A stretch of 64,000 bases of DNA from contig JAGLBA010000002.1 of assembly GCA_018260475.1 (NCBI GenBank), positions 120,960-184,959 of the forward strand, read 5' to 3'. Position 1 is the first letter of the stretch; the number at the start of each line of letters is the position of its first letter. Positions 9,027 through 18,236 of the stretch are shown here, in pieces. The notes beneath the pieces are model-generated. The model searched no databases. It had not been told where the DNA came from and saw only the letters and a program-made list of their open reading frames with translations. The stretch is from Chryseobacterium sp. (lineage in GTDB: Bacteria; Bacteroidota; Bacteroidia; Flavobacteriales; Weeksellaceae). Both the position numbers and the translations under genes were made by a program.

Positions 9027-10304
9027 ATGAAAATTTTAAAAAATCTCTATTTTCAGGTTTTGGTAGGCATCTTTCTCGGGGTGGTTTTAGGAATACTGTA
9101 CCCTGAATTTGCCACAAAACTTAAACCATTAGGAGATGCATTTATCAAAATGATAAAAATGGTGATTGCTCCGTTGATATTTTCATCAATCGTGATTGGG
9201 ATCTCTGGGATGCAAGACACCAAAAAAGTCGGTAAGATTGGTCTTAGTTCATTAATCTATTTTGAGATAATGACTACCATCGCACTTTTTATAGGTTTAT
9301 TTTTTGTAAACTGGATCAAACCAGGTGCAGGGATGAATATTGATCCAGCAACTCTTGATGCTTCCTCGGTTTCTACATATATAGAAAAGTCTAAATCAAG
9401 TCCCGGTTTCGTAGACTGGGTGATGAATATTATACCTGATAATGTCATCGGTTCCATTGCTTCTGACAATCTCTTGCAGGCGTTATTTTTCGCAGTGTTT
9501 TTTGGTATAGCGCTTACCAAAATTGGGGAGAAACGTTCTCAGCCAGTTCTCAATGTACTTCAATCATTTTTAGATGCCCTATTTTCCATTATCAATATGA
9601 TAATGAAGTTTGCTCCTATAGGAGCATTCGGAGCCATGGGGTTCACAATTGGAAAATATGGCGTTCAGGCATTATCCTCTTTAGGAATGCTGATGCTAAG
9701 TTTTTATGCAACCTGTTTAATTTTTATAATCTTCGTTATCGGAGGGATTCTTCATTTTTATTGTAAGGTGAGTATTTTTAAACTATTAAGATATATAAAA
9801 GAAGAGTTGCTAATCGTATTAGGCACTTCATCTTCAGAATCGGCATTACCATTAATCATGAAGAAGTTAGAAAATGCTGGCTGCGCAAAACCTGTCGTTG
9901 GTCTGGTTATTCCCACTGGTTATTCTTTTAATCTTGATGGTACATGTATTTATCTTACTATGGCGGCGGTTTTTATCGCGCAAGCTCTTAATATAAATAT
10001 GTCCCTGCAGCAGGAGATAACCTTACTTTTAGTTTTACTTTTAACCTCAAAAGGTGCCGCTGGTGTTACGGGTAGTGGTTTTGTGACGCTTGCTGCTACA
10101 TTACCGGTGGTTGGTCACGTTCCTGTGGAAGCTGTCGCTCTGATTTTAGGGATTGACCGTTTCATGAGTGAAGCGAGATCTCTTACCAATATAATCGGTA
10201 ATACCGCTGCGACCATTATTATTTCAAAATATGAAAACAGTTTAGACGAACACGCTCTTCACGAACAATTATCTCATAAAACTCCGGCGACTATTGGAAA
10301 TTAA
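9027..10304 (+). CDS. Dicarboxylate/amino acid:cation symporter (DAACS family)
   Basis: Inner-membrane secondary transporter of the DctA/GltP family that takes up C4-dicarboxylates or acidic amino acids with protons or sodium. It has 425 residues and about eight membrane helices plus the two re-entrant loops. The hairpin-1 signature is [10 protein letters not shown] (about residue 267; family consensus SSSETTLP), followed by [20 protein letters not shown] and the hairpin-2 region [13 protein letters not shown], then the substrate-site helix [18 protein letters not shown]. Arg in RSLTNI is more typical of dicarboxylate/glutamate carriers. It has its own promoter and terminator. Substrate choice between aspartate/glutamate and malate/succinate is open. 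Confidence 0.93.
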   Translation: MKILKNLYFQVLVGIFLGVVLGILYPEFATKLKPLGDAFIKMIKMVIAPLIFSSIVIGISGMQDTKKVGKIGLSSLIYFEIMTTIALFIGLFFVNWIKPGAGMNIDPATLDASSVSTYIEKSKSSPGFVDWVMNIIPDNVIGSIASDNLLQALFFAVFFGIALTKIGEKRSQPVLNVLQSFLDALFSIINMIMKFAPIGAFGAMGFTIGKYGVQALSSLGMLMLSFYATCLIFIIFVIGGILHFYCKVSIFKLLRYIKEELLIVLGTSSSESALPLIMKKLENAGCAKPVVGLVIPTGYSFNLDGTCIYLTMAAVFIAQALNINMSLQQEITLLLVLLLTSKGAAGVTGSGFVTLAATLPVVGHVPVEAVALILGIDRFMSEARSLTNIIGNTAATIIISKYENSLDEHALHEQLSHKTPATIGN

Positions 10305-10342
10305 AATTTAACCAATCAGACCATTTTTAAATATTTACGAAG

Positions 10343-10369
10343 CCGTCTCACCAACTGAGGCGGTTTTTT
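10343..10369 (+). terminator. Intrinsic terminator of the symporter gene
   Basis: Seven-base-pair stem CCGTCTC/GAGGCGG (one G-U pair), 7-base loop, then TTTTTT. Confidence 0.75.
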
Positions 10370-10765
10370 GTGCTAAATTTTATACATTTTATTGTTAATC
10401 AATCAAATATATGAATAGCATGACTTACAATCTGAACCATTTTTTTTATTTCCCACAGTTTTATGGATATCGTGTATGGAGGCAGAACTCAAATCTATAC
10501 ATTAAAAAACACCGTTTACAGACTAGGTCGCATGAAGTTTATAACCGGGAAGATGCATTTCCCAGGAAGCACAAGAAACTATGATGGGGCGGCACTATGC
10601 TTCCTCACAGTTTTTTGAAACACTGCTCCAGAAAAGTTTATAGACTTTTTATTACTCAAATGAACAACTTTTTTTATTAAAGCATAATGCACAAAAGCGT
10701 TATATAAGTATTTCATTAACAAAAAAATAATTCGATATGATAGGCTCTATTCCGCTAAAATAGAC

Positions 10766-10773
10766 TACCTTTG
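10766..10773 (+). promoter_or_regulatory. Promoter -7 element of the DEAD-box helicase gene (TACCTTTG)
   Basis: Exact TAnnTTTG match, 20 bases before the start codon at 10794. Confidence 0.6.
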
Positions 10774-10793
10774 CAAAAATTTTATATTACTTA

Positions 10794-12506
10794 ATGAATT
10801 TATTCTCCGAGTCCAATTTAAGCCCCGATATTCTGAAGGCAGTTGGCGAACTGGGTTTTGAAACCCCAACAGAAATCCAAAAACAGACTATTCCCTTCAT
10901 CCTCACAGATACACGCGACATGATCGCACTTGCGCAGACGGGAACAGGCAAAACAGCAGCGTTTTCGCTTCCTATTCTGGATATGATTGATGAGGCAAGC
11001 CGCAAAATACAGCTGCTCGTCCTTTGCCCTACAAGGGAACTATGCCTTCAAATTGCAAAGGATATTAAAAACTATTCCAAATATATGCCCAACCTAAAAT
11101 CAACAGCGGTTTATGGGGGAAGCAGTATTACGGACCAAATTCGCTCTTTGCGCGAAAAACCACAAATCATCATCGGTACGCCAGGCCGTGTGATTGATAT
11201 GATAAACCGTAAAGCTTTGGACTTCTCTGAAATTCAATGGCTTGTATTGGATGAGGCAGATGAAATGCTATCCATGGGTTTCAAAGATGATTTGGAAACC
11301 ATCATGCGCGAAACTCCGGAAACTAAACAAACTTTCCTGTTCTCTGCGACGATGAACAAGGAGGTGGAAAGAATTTCTAAAAACTACCTCACGAACCCGC
11401 ACCGTATTGCTGTAGGATCCATCAACGAGGTGAAGAAAAACATAAAACACGAATTTTATGTTGTAGGATACCGCAACAAGAAAGAGGCTTTGAAAAGACT
11501 CATCGATGCAAATCCGAACCAATATTCCATCATCTTTTGCCGTACCCGTATGGAAACGCAAGAGATCGCGGACTTCCTGATGCAGAATGGCTACGCGGCA
11601 GATGCCCTACATGGCGATCTTTCACAAGCGCAAAGGGACACTGTGATGAAAAAATTTAGACTGAAAAACATCAATCTTTTGGTGGCTACGGATGTGGCAG
11701 CCAGAGGGTTAGATGTAGATTCCCTAACCCATGTGATCCACTTCTCTTTGCCGGATGATCCTGAAGTTTTCGTTCACCGTAGCGGTAGAACTGGGCGTGC
11801 CGGAAAGGACGGAATTTCCATATCGCTCATCAAGCCAGAGGAAAGCCGTAAATTGAAGCAAATCAAACAATCTACAAAGATTGATATTGTTGAGAAGAAA
11901 GTTCCTACCGGAGATGCTATTATCAAGGCGCAAGTAGCCGGCGTATTCGAGAAACTATTTACCATCCACGAAGATTTCTTCGAGTTTGATGATAAAATGA
12001 TTCCGGACTTGTCGGAATTTACCAAAGAGGAACTGATGCACAAGATGTTGCAGGTGCAATTGAGGGATATGGCATTGTATTACAAGGATAAAAATGACCT
12101 TGCAGATCAGGCATTTAGCCGTGATCGTGATGATAACGGAAGGGGTGACCGCAGAGATCGCGACCGTAATGATAAAGGACGTGACCGTGACCGCGATGAC
12201 CGCCCGAGATTTGGGGACCGTGATAGGGGTGAACGCCCAGCTAGAGCGAGACGCAGTAACGAAAATATGGTGCGTTTCTTCTTCAACCTTGGAAAAAAAG
12301 ATAATTTGAAAAAGGTGGATATGTTGGACATCATCAATAAGGCTACTGCGAAATCCAAGAAACGCCCGGACATCGGCGACATCGAGATTTTGGAGAAATT
12401 CAGCTTCTTTGAGGTTGAAAAATCTTATCAAAACGAGGTGGTCAGCAATCTTGCATCCATGAAATTTAAAGGAAAAGAAATGCGTGCAGAAGTTGCAGCA
12501 AAGTAA
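10794..12506 (+). CDS. DEAD-box RNA helicase with DbpA-type RNA-binding C-terminus
   Basis: ATP-dependent RNA helicase of the CsdA/DeaD class, for ribosome assembly or RNA turnover, especially in the cold. At 570 residues it has the Q motif (around FETPTEIQKQTIP), motif I AQTGTGKT (47-54), motif Ib TPGR (129-132), DEAD (153-156), SAT (184-186) and motif VI HRSGRTGRAGK near 330. A very basic/acidic low-complexity linker of alternating Arg and Asp (about residues 440-485) follows, then a DbpA-like RNA-binding domain (MVRFFFNLGKKDNLKKVDML). The DNA of the RD linker is repetitive. Promoter and terminator flank a single-gene unit. Confidence 0.96.
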   Translation: MNLFSESNLSPDILKAVGELGFETPTEIQKQTIPFILTDTRDMIALAQTGTGKTAAFSLPILDMIDEASRKIQLLVLCPTRELCLQIAKDIKNYSKYMPNLKSTAVYGGSSITDQIRSLREKPQIIIGTPGRVIDMINRKALDFSEIQWLVLDEADEMLSMGFKDDLETIMRETPETKQTFLFSATMNKEVERISKNYLTNPHRIAVGSINEVKKNIKHEFYVVGYRNKKEALKRLIDANPNQYSIIFCRTRMETQEIADFLMQNGYAADALHGDLSQAQRDTVMKKFRLKNINLLVATDVAARGLDVDSLTHVIHFSLPDDPEVFVHRSGRTGRAGKDGISISLIKPEESRKLKQIKQSTKIDIVEKKVPTGDAIIKAQVAGVFEKLFTIHEDFFEFDDKMIPDLSEFTKEELMHKMLQVQLRDMALYYKDKNDLADQAFSRDRDDNGRGDRRDRDRNDKGRDRDRDDRPRFGDRDRGERPARARRSNENMVRFFFNLGKKDNLKKVDMLDIINKATAKSKKRPDIGDIEILEKFSFFEVEKSYQNEVVSNLASMKFKGKEMRAEVAAK

Positions 12507-12525
12507 TTTTGATTTAATAAGATAC

Positions 12526-12549
12526 AAACCGGCTTTTAGTCGGTTTTTA
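12526..12549 (+). terminator. Intrinsic terminator of the DEAD-box helicase gene
   Basis: AAACCG/CGGTTT stem with a 9-base loop, followed by T-rich sequence, 20 bases after the stop. Confidence 0.7.
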
Positions 12550-12626
12550 TGTTTAATAATTTCGTAATACAAGAGAATTTTTATTTGTCTTAAAAACCTT
12601 GACTTTTGCGGCAGTCAAATTTTAGT

Positions 12627-13349
12627 ATGTTAAAAAAAAATAATCTCTTTTACCTTCTGTTATCCACAGGAATTTTCGCACAAACCAATCCTAGAGAACA
12701 TATTTCGGGGTTCAATATGGCTTCTTTCACCTACAAACACAACAGAAATTGGTCGGTCTATCTGGAAACTCAGGCTCGCGCCGTGGAGGATTTTTCAAAT
12801 ATCGATTATTATGAATTGAAGGGTGGTGTAGGATATAACATTAGTAAAGATAATCAAGCATTTTTGGGATTAGGAAGGTACGGAAATTACAAAAATTCAG
12901 ACTTCTATCAGAAGGAATTCCGAATCTGGTTGCAGTATGTGTACTCGCATTCTTATTCAAAATTGAGGTTGGATCATAGGGTTAGATTCGAGAAGAGATT
13001 CTTTGAAATCATAAAAACCAGACAAATAACCGAGGATATTCGCGCACGGTACAGGCTAACCGCCACACTCCCACTGAATGGCGAAAAAGTAAAACCAGGC
13101 GTGTTTTTCGTGAATGCTTTCGAGGAAATATTTTTCGCACCGAAAGAACCTAATTTTAAAAGAAACAGATTATTTGGCGGTTTTGGTTATCAGTTTAATG
13201 AAAATGTAGGGAGCAATTTGGGATATCTTTGGCAGCGTGAGTTTTCGGCGAGCAGTAACCGCAATCTTCACTTTTTGTACTTTGGGCTCAACTTCCAGTT
13301 TGACAGGTCGAAATTCAACGACAACCGCCATGTCCCAGTAGCGGATTAA
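12627..13349 (+). CDS. DUF2490 domain-containing outer-membrane-like protein
   Basis: Secreted protein of the DUF2490 family, predicted beta-rich and often thought to be an outer-membrane barrel; the function is not known. With the ATG at 12627 it has 240 residues and starts MLKKNNLFYLLLSTGIFAQ, a signal peptide cleaved before or after the Gln. Aromatic, strand-like segments follow (NWSVYLETQARAVED, YYELKGGVGYNI, YNFSKDN-like turns) with alternating charged/aromatic residues to the end. An in-frame TTG at 12606 lies inside the likely promoter region (a TTGACTTTTGCG run at 12599-12610) and is less plausible. No operon partner. Confidence 0.8.
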   Translation: MLKKNNLFYLLLSTGIFAQTNPREHISGFNMASFTYKHNRNWSVYLETQARAVEDFSNIDYYELKGGVGYNISKDNQAFLGLGRYGNYKNSDFYQKEFRIWLQYVYSHSYSKLRLDHRVRFEKRFFEIIKTRQITEDIRARYRLTATLPLNGEKVKPGVFFVNAFEEIFFAPKEPNFKRNRLFGGFGYQFNENVGSNLGYLWQREFSASSNRNLHFLYFGLNFQFDRSKFNDNRHVPVAD

Positions 13350-13393
13350 GAAAGAGATATTATTTAATATTAATACAAACTTAATATTAAAAA

Positions 13394-13424
13394 TTGGCAA
13401 AATCTTTAATAAAACGGATATTTG
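13394..13424 (+). promoter_or_regulatory. Candidate promoter of the DUF47-pit operon
   Basis: TTG at 13394-13396, 20-base spacer, then GATATTTG (13417-13424), one mismatch from TAnnTTTG; the start codon is 37 bases further. Confidence 0.5.
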
Positions 13425-13460
13425 CACGATTAAAATTTAATATAAAAGAAAAAGATTAAT

Positions 13461-14099
13461 ATGGGTATTAGTAGTTTTTTGAAAGCGTTTCAGCCAAAAG
13501 ATAAAGTCTTTTTCCTTCTTTTCAACAAGGTGGCAGACACATTGGTAGAAATGTCCAGAACATTCCACGAAGGCATCGAAGAGTTTGATCAAAATGATGA
13601 TTCTATGATGCAAAAAATCAGCGATTTCGAACATAAAAACGACGAACTTACCCACCAACTTTATGTGGAACTTGGTCAAAATTTCATCACACCACTTGAC
13701 CGCGAAGATATTTCTATGCTGGCTTCTGGATTGGATGATATAGCAGATTATATTTTCTCCACAGCGAAGTATATTTATATGTACAAAACGCCTGAAACTA
13801 AGGCTTATGCGGAATTCTCTACACTGATTCACAAGGCTTGTCTGGAAATTCAAATCGCTATCCAAAATTTGGATGGCTTCAAAAATATTCCTGCTGTGAA
13901 GGAGGCTTGTATAAAAATTAACTCCATCGAAAACATCGCTGATGATGTTCACAGTAAGGCTTTGGTGAGATTATTCGAAACCAATGACCCCATCCGCATC
14001 ATCAAAGTAAATACCGTTTTGGATTACTTGGAAGAAGTGACGGATAAGGCAGAGGATGTTGCTAATATCATCGAAAATATTATTATAAAGTATTCATAA
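13461..14099 (+). CDS. DUF47 (PhoU-like) phosphate transport accessory protein
   Basis: All-helical cytoplasmic protein of the DUF47/PhoU-like family, which in many bacteria accompanies PiT transporters and tunes phosphate uptake. At 212 residues it has the normal length. The N-terminal segment FLKAFQPKDKVFFLLFNKVADTLVEM and the repeat-like metal-binding pattern KISDFEHKNDELTHQLYVELGQNFITPLDREDI are diagnostic. It lies 27 bp upstream of the PiT gene, evidently in one operon, which supports the accessory role. The upstream TTG/GATATTTG promoter would drive both. Confidence 0.93.
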   Translation: MGISSFLKAFQPKDKVFFLLFNKVADTLVEMSRTFHEGIEEFDQNDDSMMQKISDFEHKNDELTHQLYVELGQNFITPLDREDISMLASGLDDIADYIFSTAKYIYMYKTPETKAYAEFSTLIHKACLEIQIAIQNLDGFKNIPAVKEACIKINSIENIADDVHSKALVRLFETNDPIRIIKVNTVLDYLEEVTDKAEDVANIIENIIIKYS

Positions 14100-14126
14100 T
14101 CTATTCGTTAATATAAATATATAAGA

Positions 14127-15269
14127 ATGGATTATCCTGTACTTCTACTCATAATTATTGCCCTTGCGTTCCTTTTTGATCTGATCAACGGCTTTCACGA
14201 TGCGGCAAACTCTATCGCAACCATCGTTTCCACAAAGGTACTTTCACCATTTAAGGCGGTACTTTGGGCGGCGTTTTGGAATTTTGCTGCGTTTTTCGTT
14301 GCAATGTATGTCGTAGGGCACTTCAAAATCGGTAACTCCGTCGCAAAGGCCGTAACCGAAGATTTTATCACATTAGAAGTCATCGCCGCGGGGCTTGTAG
14401 CCGCTATAACATGGAACCTAATCACCTGGTGGTTCGGGATTCCTTCTTCATCATCCCATACCTTGATTGGTGGTTTTATCGGTGCTGCGCTGATGCATGC
14501 TTTGTACTCGAGTTATATTCAGGCATCTGGACTTACGCCTCAGGCGGGTACTTTTGCAAATATAGCTACGTCAATTAATGATTTATTTCATCTGAAAGTT
14601 GTAAAATTTGATGTGGTACTGCCTATCTTCCTATTTATCTTTTTGGCGCCGATTATCGGGGGGCTAATATCCATTATTGTTACCATTATTATTGTAAATC
14701 TTTGTAAAAGGATGAACCCCTTCAAGGCTGAGAAAATGTTCAAAAAATTACAGTTGGTTTCTTCCGCCATCTTTAGTTTGGGACACGGAACCAATGATTC
14801 TCAAAAAGTTATGGGGATTATCGGGGCGGCATTTATTTTCTACCATGTTCAGATGATTAATGATCCTGTATATGTAAATATGCCATCTGCCGACCGTTTT
14901 GATTTCTTTGTGAAGCATTATATGTGGGTACCTTTCTGCTCATTCGCGGCTATGGCCATCGGTACAATGGGTGGCGGTATGAAGATCATTAAAACCATGG
15001 GAACAAAGATTACCAAAGTAACGCCATTGGAAGGTGTGGCTGCGGAAACCGCCGGTGCTGTCACGCTTTTTCTTACAGAGCATTTCGGTATTCCGGTTTC
15101 TACTACACACACCATCACGGGTTCCATCATCGGCGTAGGCCTTACCAAAAGGGTATCTGCGGTGCGTTGGGGAATTACGGTAAGCTTATTGTGGGCATGG
15201 ATTCTCACGATTCCTGTTTCCGCTTTCATAGGTGGCGTGGTTTATCTAATCATGACACTATTTACTTAA
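14127..15269 (+). CDS. pit: Inorganic phosphate transporter, PiT family
   Basis: Low-affinity phosphate:cation symporter of the inner membrane. It has 380 residues and about ten helices, and carries the duplicated PiT signature: DLINGFHDAANSIATIVST near residue 13 and LGHGTNDSQKVMGIIGAAF near residue 213. The segment FGIPSSSSHTLIGGFIGAA pairs with FGIPVSTTHTITGSIIGVG in the second half, showing the internal repeat of the fold. It is cotranscribed with DUF47. A hairpin terminator follows the stop. Substrate assignment to phosphate is secure at family level. Confidence 0.95.
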   Translation: MDYPVLLLIIIALAFLFDLINGFHDAANSIATIVSTKVLSPFKAVLWAAFWNFAAFFVAMYVVGHFKIGNSVAKAVTEDFITLEVIAAGLVAAITWNLITWWFGIPSSSSHTLIGGFIGAALMHALYSSYIQASGLTPQAGTFANIATSINDLFHLKVVKFDVVLPIFLFIFLAPIIGGLISIIVTIIIVNLCKRMNPFKAEKMFKKLQLVSSAIFSLGHGTNDSQKVMGIIGAAFIFYHVQMINDPVYVNMPSADRFDFFVKHYMWVPFCSFAAMAIGTMGGGMKIIKTMGTKITKVTPLEGVAAETAGAVTLFLTEHFGIPVSTTHTITGSIIGVGLTKRVSAVRWGITVSLLWAWILTIPVSAFIGGVVYLIMTLFT

Positions 15270-15295
15270 AAAATATCTACAAAAATATTACATTG

Positions 15296-15326
15296 CTTTG
15301 CTCTTCGGTGCAAAGTTTTGTTTTTT
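15296..15326 (+). terminator. Probable terminator of the pit operon
   Basis: CTTTGC/GCAAAG stem with an 8-base loop containing TTCG, followed by TTTTGTTTTTT. Confidence 0.6.
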
Positions 15327-15344
15327 AAAACGCTTTGAAAGTCG

Positions 15345-15352
15345 TATTTTTG
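15345..15352 (+). promoter_or_regulatory. Promoter -7 element of the polyprenyl synthetase gene (TATTTTTG)
   Basis: Exact TAnnTTTG match, 19 bases before the start codon at 15372. Confidence 0.55.
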
Positions 15353-15371
15353 CCAAATAAGACCAATCATT

Positions 15372-16343
15372 ATGGAGTTTTTAGATCATTATCAAGACAT
15401 CGTTTCCCGAGCCATCGCGGATAATAAATTTACCCAAAAGCCATCAGAATTGTATGAGCCGATGAATTATATCATCAGCCACGGTGGCAAAAGATTGCGC
15501 CCGATAATGGTTTTAATGGCGAATGATTTGTTTGGCGGCGATTTACAAATGGCCATCAAACCGGCATTGGCGATTGAGTTTTTCCATAATTTTTCTTTAA
15601 TTCATGATGATATTATGGATGCCGCTCCACTGCGCCGCGGGAAACCGACTATCCACACAATCCACGGACTGAATGTAGGCATACTTTCCGGTGATGGATT
15701 GCTCATCAAGGCGTATCAATTTTTCGAGGATTTGGAACCTGAATTGTTCAAAAAATGTGTCAAAATATTTTCTGAAACGGGTGCTGTACTATGCGAAGGA
15801 CAGCAACAAGATATGAATTTTGAAACATCCGATAATGTGACTTACGATGAATATATAGAAATGATAACCAATAAGACCGGTGTTTTGAGTGCTGCTTCGT
15901 TTAAAATAGGGGCGCTGATCGCCGGTGCTGATGAGAAGGATGCTGATGCGCTTTACAATTTTGGTAAACATATCGGAATCGCGTTCCAAATTATGGATGA
16001 TTATCTGGATGTGTTTGGGAATCAAAAACAATTCGGAAAAAAACACGCCGGAGATATTTACGAAAATAAAAAGACGGTGCTTTATCTGCTTGCATTGGAA
16101 AATGCAAGCGAGGAGGAACTGAACGAATTACACTTTTGGTACTCGCGCACTACGGATAATGTGGATAAAGTTTATGGAGTTGAAAAAATATTTCGCCGCA
16201 CCAAGGTTGACGAGAAGGTGCTGCGTCTGATCCAAAAACACAACGAAATAGGGCAGGATTTCCTGAATACTATCAATCTCTCCGAGGAGAAGAAAAGACC
16301 GTTTATAGAATTGGCAAACTATCTTTTAAGACGCGAAAGTTAA
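15372..16343 (+). CDS. Trans-polyprenyl diphosphate synthase
   Basis: Isoprenoid chain elongation enzyme that adds isopentenyl diphosphate units to an allylic starter, probably making the menaquinone side chain or other long-chain prenyl precursor. At 323 residues it shows the first Asp-rich motif DDIMD (79-83) followed by RRGKPTIH, and the second motif DDYLD (209-213), both intact; GGKRLRP is at 38-44. The mvaD gene of the same window supplies the mevalonate route to its substrate. The chain length of the product cannot be read safely from the residues before the first motif (FFHNFSLIHDD). The GSCFA gene follows after 12 bp, probably in one transcript. Confidence 0.92.
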   Translation: MEFLDHYQDIVSRAIADNKFTQKPSELYEPMNYIISHGGKRLRPIMVLMANDLFGGDLQMAIKPALAIEFFHNFSLIHDDIMDAAPLRRGKPTIHTIHGLNVGILSGDGLLIKAYQFFEDLEPELFKKCVKIFSETGAVLCEGQQQDMNFETSDNVTYDEYIEMITNKTGVLSAASFKIGALIAGADEKDADALYNFGKHIGIAFQIMDDYLDVFGNQKQFGKKHAGDIYENKKTVLYLLALENASEEELNELHFWYSRTTDNVDKVYGVEKIFRRTKVDEKVLRLIQKHNEIGQDFLNTINLSEEKKRPFIELANYLLRRES

Positions 16344-16355
16344 TTATTTTAAACA

Positions 16356-17315
16356 ATGAAATTCCGCACGGAAGTAGATTTTAATAACTCTGATATAAAA
16401 ATTGGAACAGAAGACAGGATTTTTTCAATAGGATCCTGTTTTTCGTCTGAGATGTCGGCGCTTTTTGCCAAGGGGCAGTTGCAAACCTTTAGTAATCCAT
16501 TTGGTACGCTTTATAATCCGTTTTCCATTTCATATGCGGTGAAAAAACTGCACGATGCAGCATTTTACAAGGAAGACGATTTAATTACTTTTGGTGAAGA
16601 ATTTATCTCTTTAGACCATCATTCAGGGTTTGATTCTCGCTATTTACACAAGACTTTAGGCGACATTAATGAAAATATTGAGGCTGGGAATTCATTTACA
16701 AAAGAAACAAAATGGGTGCTTATTACTTACGGAACTTCTTTTATTTATGAATTTTTGCCAAAGAAAAAACTTGTTGCCAATTGCCATAAAATACCCGGAA
16801 AATATTTTGAGAAAAGCCTTCTTACACATTTAGAACTCACGGACTCCATCTACGAAACCATATTGAATCTAAATGATATTTGCGATGAGGATGTCCAAAT
16901 TTTGTTTACCGTTTCACCCGTACGCCACACAAAAGACGGCATGGCGGAAAATTCGCTGAGCAAGGCAAAATTAATAGCGGCTATCCACGAGATTATACCA
17001 GAGTTTGAAAATTGTCATTATCTTCCTGTTTATGAAATGGTTATGGATGATTTGCGCGATTATCGCTTTTATAAGGAAGACCTGATCCATCCTAATGCCC
17101 AGGCGGTCCAGTATATTTTTGAAAAATTCGGTGCGGCGTATTTTTCGGAAGAAACGAAAGAATTTGTTACCGAAAATTTTAAAATTCAGCAAGCTTTGGA
17201 ACACCAAACAACAGACGAAAAGAACCCAAAATATCAGGAATTTTTGTCGAAATTAAATGAACGAATCGTTGCACAGCAAGCTAAAGTTAAACATGATATT
17301 TTTTTGAGGGATTAG
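16356..17315 (+). CDS. GSCFA domain-containing protein
   Basis: Member of the GSCFA family, related to SGNH hydrolases, found mainly in Bacteroidota and Alphaproteobacteria; the function is not established. It has 319 residues, the whole length being the domain. The namesake motif appears as SIGSCFSSEMSALF at about residues 25-38, with the Ser/Cys region expected to hold the nucleophile elbow, followed by NPFGTLYNPFSI. A conserved YGTSFIYEF lies near residue 125, FTVSPVRHTKDG near 185, and LIHPNAQAV near 243 as the catalytic-His block of SGNH-like enzymes. No signal peptide. It follows the polyprenyl synthase gene closely and precedes tatD by 56 bp. Confidence 0.9.
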   Translation: MKFRTEVDFNNSDIKIGTEDRIFSIGSCFSSEMSALFAKGQLQTFSNPFGTLYNPFSISYAVKKLHDAAFYKEDDLITFGEEFISLDHHSGFDSRYLHKTLGDINENIEAGNSFTKETKWVLITYGTSFIYEFLPKKKLVANCHKIPGKYFEKSLLTHLELTDSIYETILNLNDICDEDVQILFTVSPVRHTKDGMAENSLSKAKLIAAIHEIIPEFENCHYLPVYEMVMDDLRDYRFYKEDLIHPNAQAVQYIFEKFGAAYFSEETKEFVTENFKIQQALEHQTTDEKNPKYQEFLSKLNERIVAQQAKVKHDIFLRD

Positions 17316-17371
17316 GATTTAGGCGTAAGTCTATTCTGCCTTCCATTACCATTAATTAACGACCATCTACC

Positions 17372-18139
17372 ATGATCGACACCCATACCCACCTTTATTC
17401 CGAAGAATTTGATGCTGATAGAAGAGAAATGATTGAGCGCGCCTTTAACAAGGGCGTATCCAAAATGTATCTTCCCGCCATTGATTCTGAAAATCATGAA
17501 AAAATGTTGTCTTTAGAAGCGGAATGTCCGAAAAAAATCATAGCTATGATGGGGCTACATCCGTGTTATGTGAAGCCTGAAACCTGGAAAAGTGAACTAA
17601 AAATCGTTGAAAATTATCTTAATCAAAGACCGTTTTGTGCGATTGGAGAAATTGGTATCGACTTGTATTGGGACCAGTCCACTCTGGATATTCAGCTCAT
17701 AGCTTTTGAAACACAGATCGATTGGGCGATAGAGCGGGATTTACCTATCGTTATCCATACCCGAAGTAGTTTTGATGAAACTTTTGAAGTTTTAGAACGC
17801 AAAAAACACCCTAAACTTCGTGGAATTTTCCACTGCTTTTCCGGAAATTTGGAGCAGGCAAAACACGCTATTGATTTGAATTTTTTGTTGGGAATTGGTG
17901 GTGTAGTGACCTTCAAAAATGGAAAAATAGACCAGTTTTTAAATGAAATTCCTTTGGAACATATCGTTTTAGAAACTGATTCGCCTTACCTTGCACCCGT
18001 TCCTTTCCGCGGAAAACGCAATGAAAGTTCTTACCTCGACCTGGTAGCCGGTAAACTCGCAAACATATACGGTACAAGTTTTGAGGAAATTGACCGCATG
18101 ACAACGGAAAATGCTGAGCGGATTTTTGAAATTAAATAA
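17372..18139 (+). CDS. TatD family metal-dependent DNase
   Basis: TIM-barrel hydrolase of the TatD family, a Mg-dependent 3'-5' nuclease acting in DNA repair and degradation. At 255 residues the length is normal. Metal-binding and catalytic motifs are present: MIDTHTHLYSEEFDADR (HxH at residues 4-6), GEIGIDLYWD with the bridging Glu, VIHTR, FHCFSG, and LETDSPYLAPVPFRGKRNES near the C-terminus. It probably shares a transcript with the two genes upstream and ends at a bidirectional terminator facing the rhlE gene. Confidence 0.95.
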   Translation: MIDTHTHLYSEEFDADRREMIERAFNKGVSKMYLPAIDSENHEKMLSLEAECPKKIIAMMGLHPCYVKPETWKSELKIVENYLNQRPFCAIGEIGIDLYWDQSTLDIQLIAFETQIDWAIERDLPIVIHTRSSFDETFEVLERKKHPKLRGIFHCFSGNLEQAKHAIDLNFLLGIGGVVTFKNGKIDQFLNEIPLEHIVLETDSPYLAPVPFRGKRNESSYLDLVAGKLANIYGTSFEEIDRMTTENAERIFEIK

Positions 18140-18156
18140 ATTTATCAAAGACATAC

Positions 18157-18185
18157 AAAAACCTCCGGAAACTTCCGAAGGTTTT
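18157..18185. terminator. Bidirectional terminator between tatD and rhlE
   Basis: Long near-perfect hairpin: AAAACCTCCGGAA on one side and TTCCGAAGGTTTT on the other around a 3-base loop. The A and T flanks work on both strands for the two convergent genes. Confidence 0.75.
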
Positions 18186-18236
18186 ATTTATTAAATCAAA
18201 TTTTAATTCAAAATCCAACATTCAAAACTCAAAATT

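Larger units (their letters stand above)
10305..10793. other. 489-bp spacer without a convincing gene
   Basis: Holds the symporter terminator at its left and the DEAD-box helicase promoter at its right. In between, from 10463 to 10618 on the plus strand, is a 51-codon open frame starting ATG, with a translation that includes VYRLGRMKFITGKMHFPGST. It is more GC-rich than its surroundings but I recognise no family and see no ribosome-binding site, so I do not call it a gene. Confidence 0.5.

Noticed and set aside
12110-12250. Repeat array or CRISPR-like tract in the DEAD-box helicase gene
   Set aside because: The repeated GACCGTGACCGC-type sequence only encodes the Arg-Asp-rich linker; spacing is irregular and in codon register.
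12606-12626. TTG start seven codons upstream of the DUF2490 gene
   Set aside because: The TTG lies within a likely promoter element (CTTGACTTTTGCG) and would add polar residues before the signal peptide.
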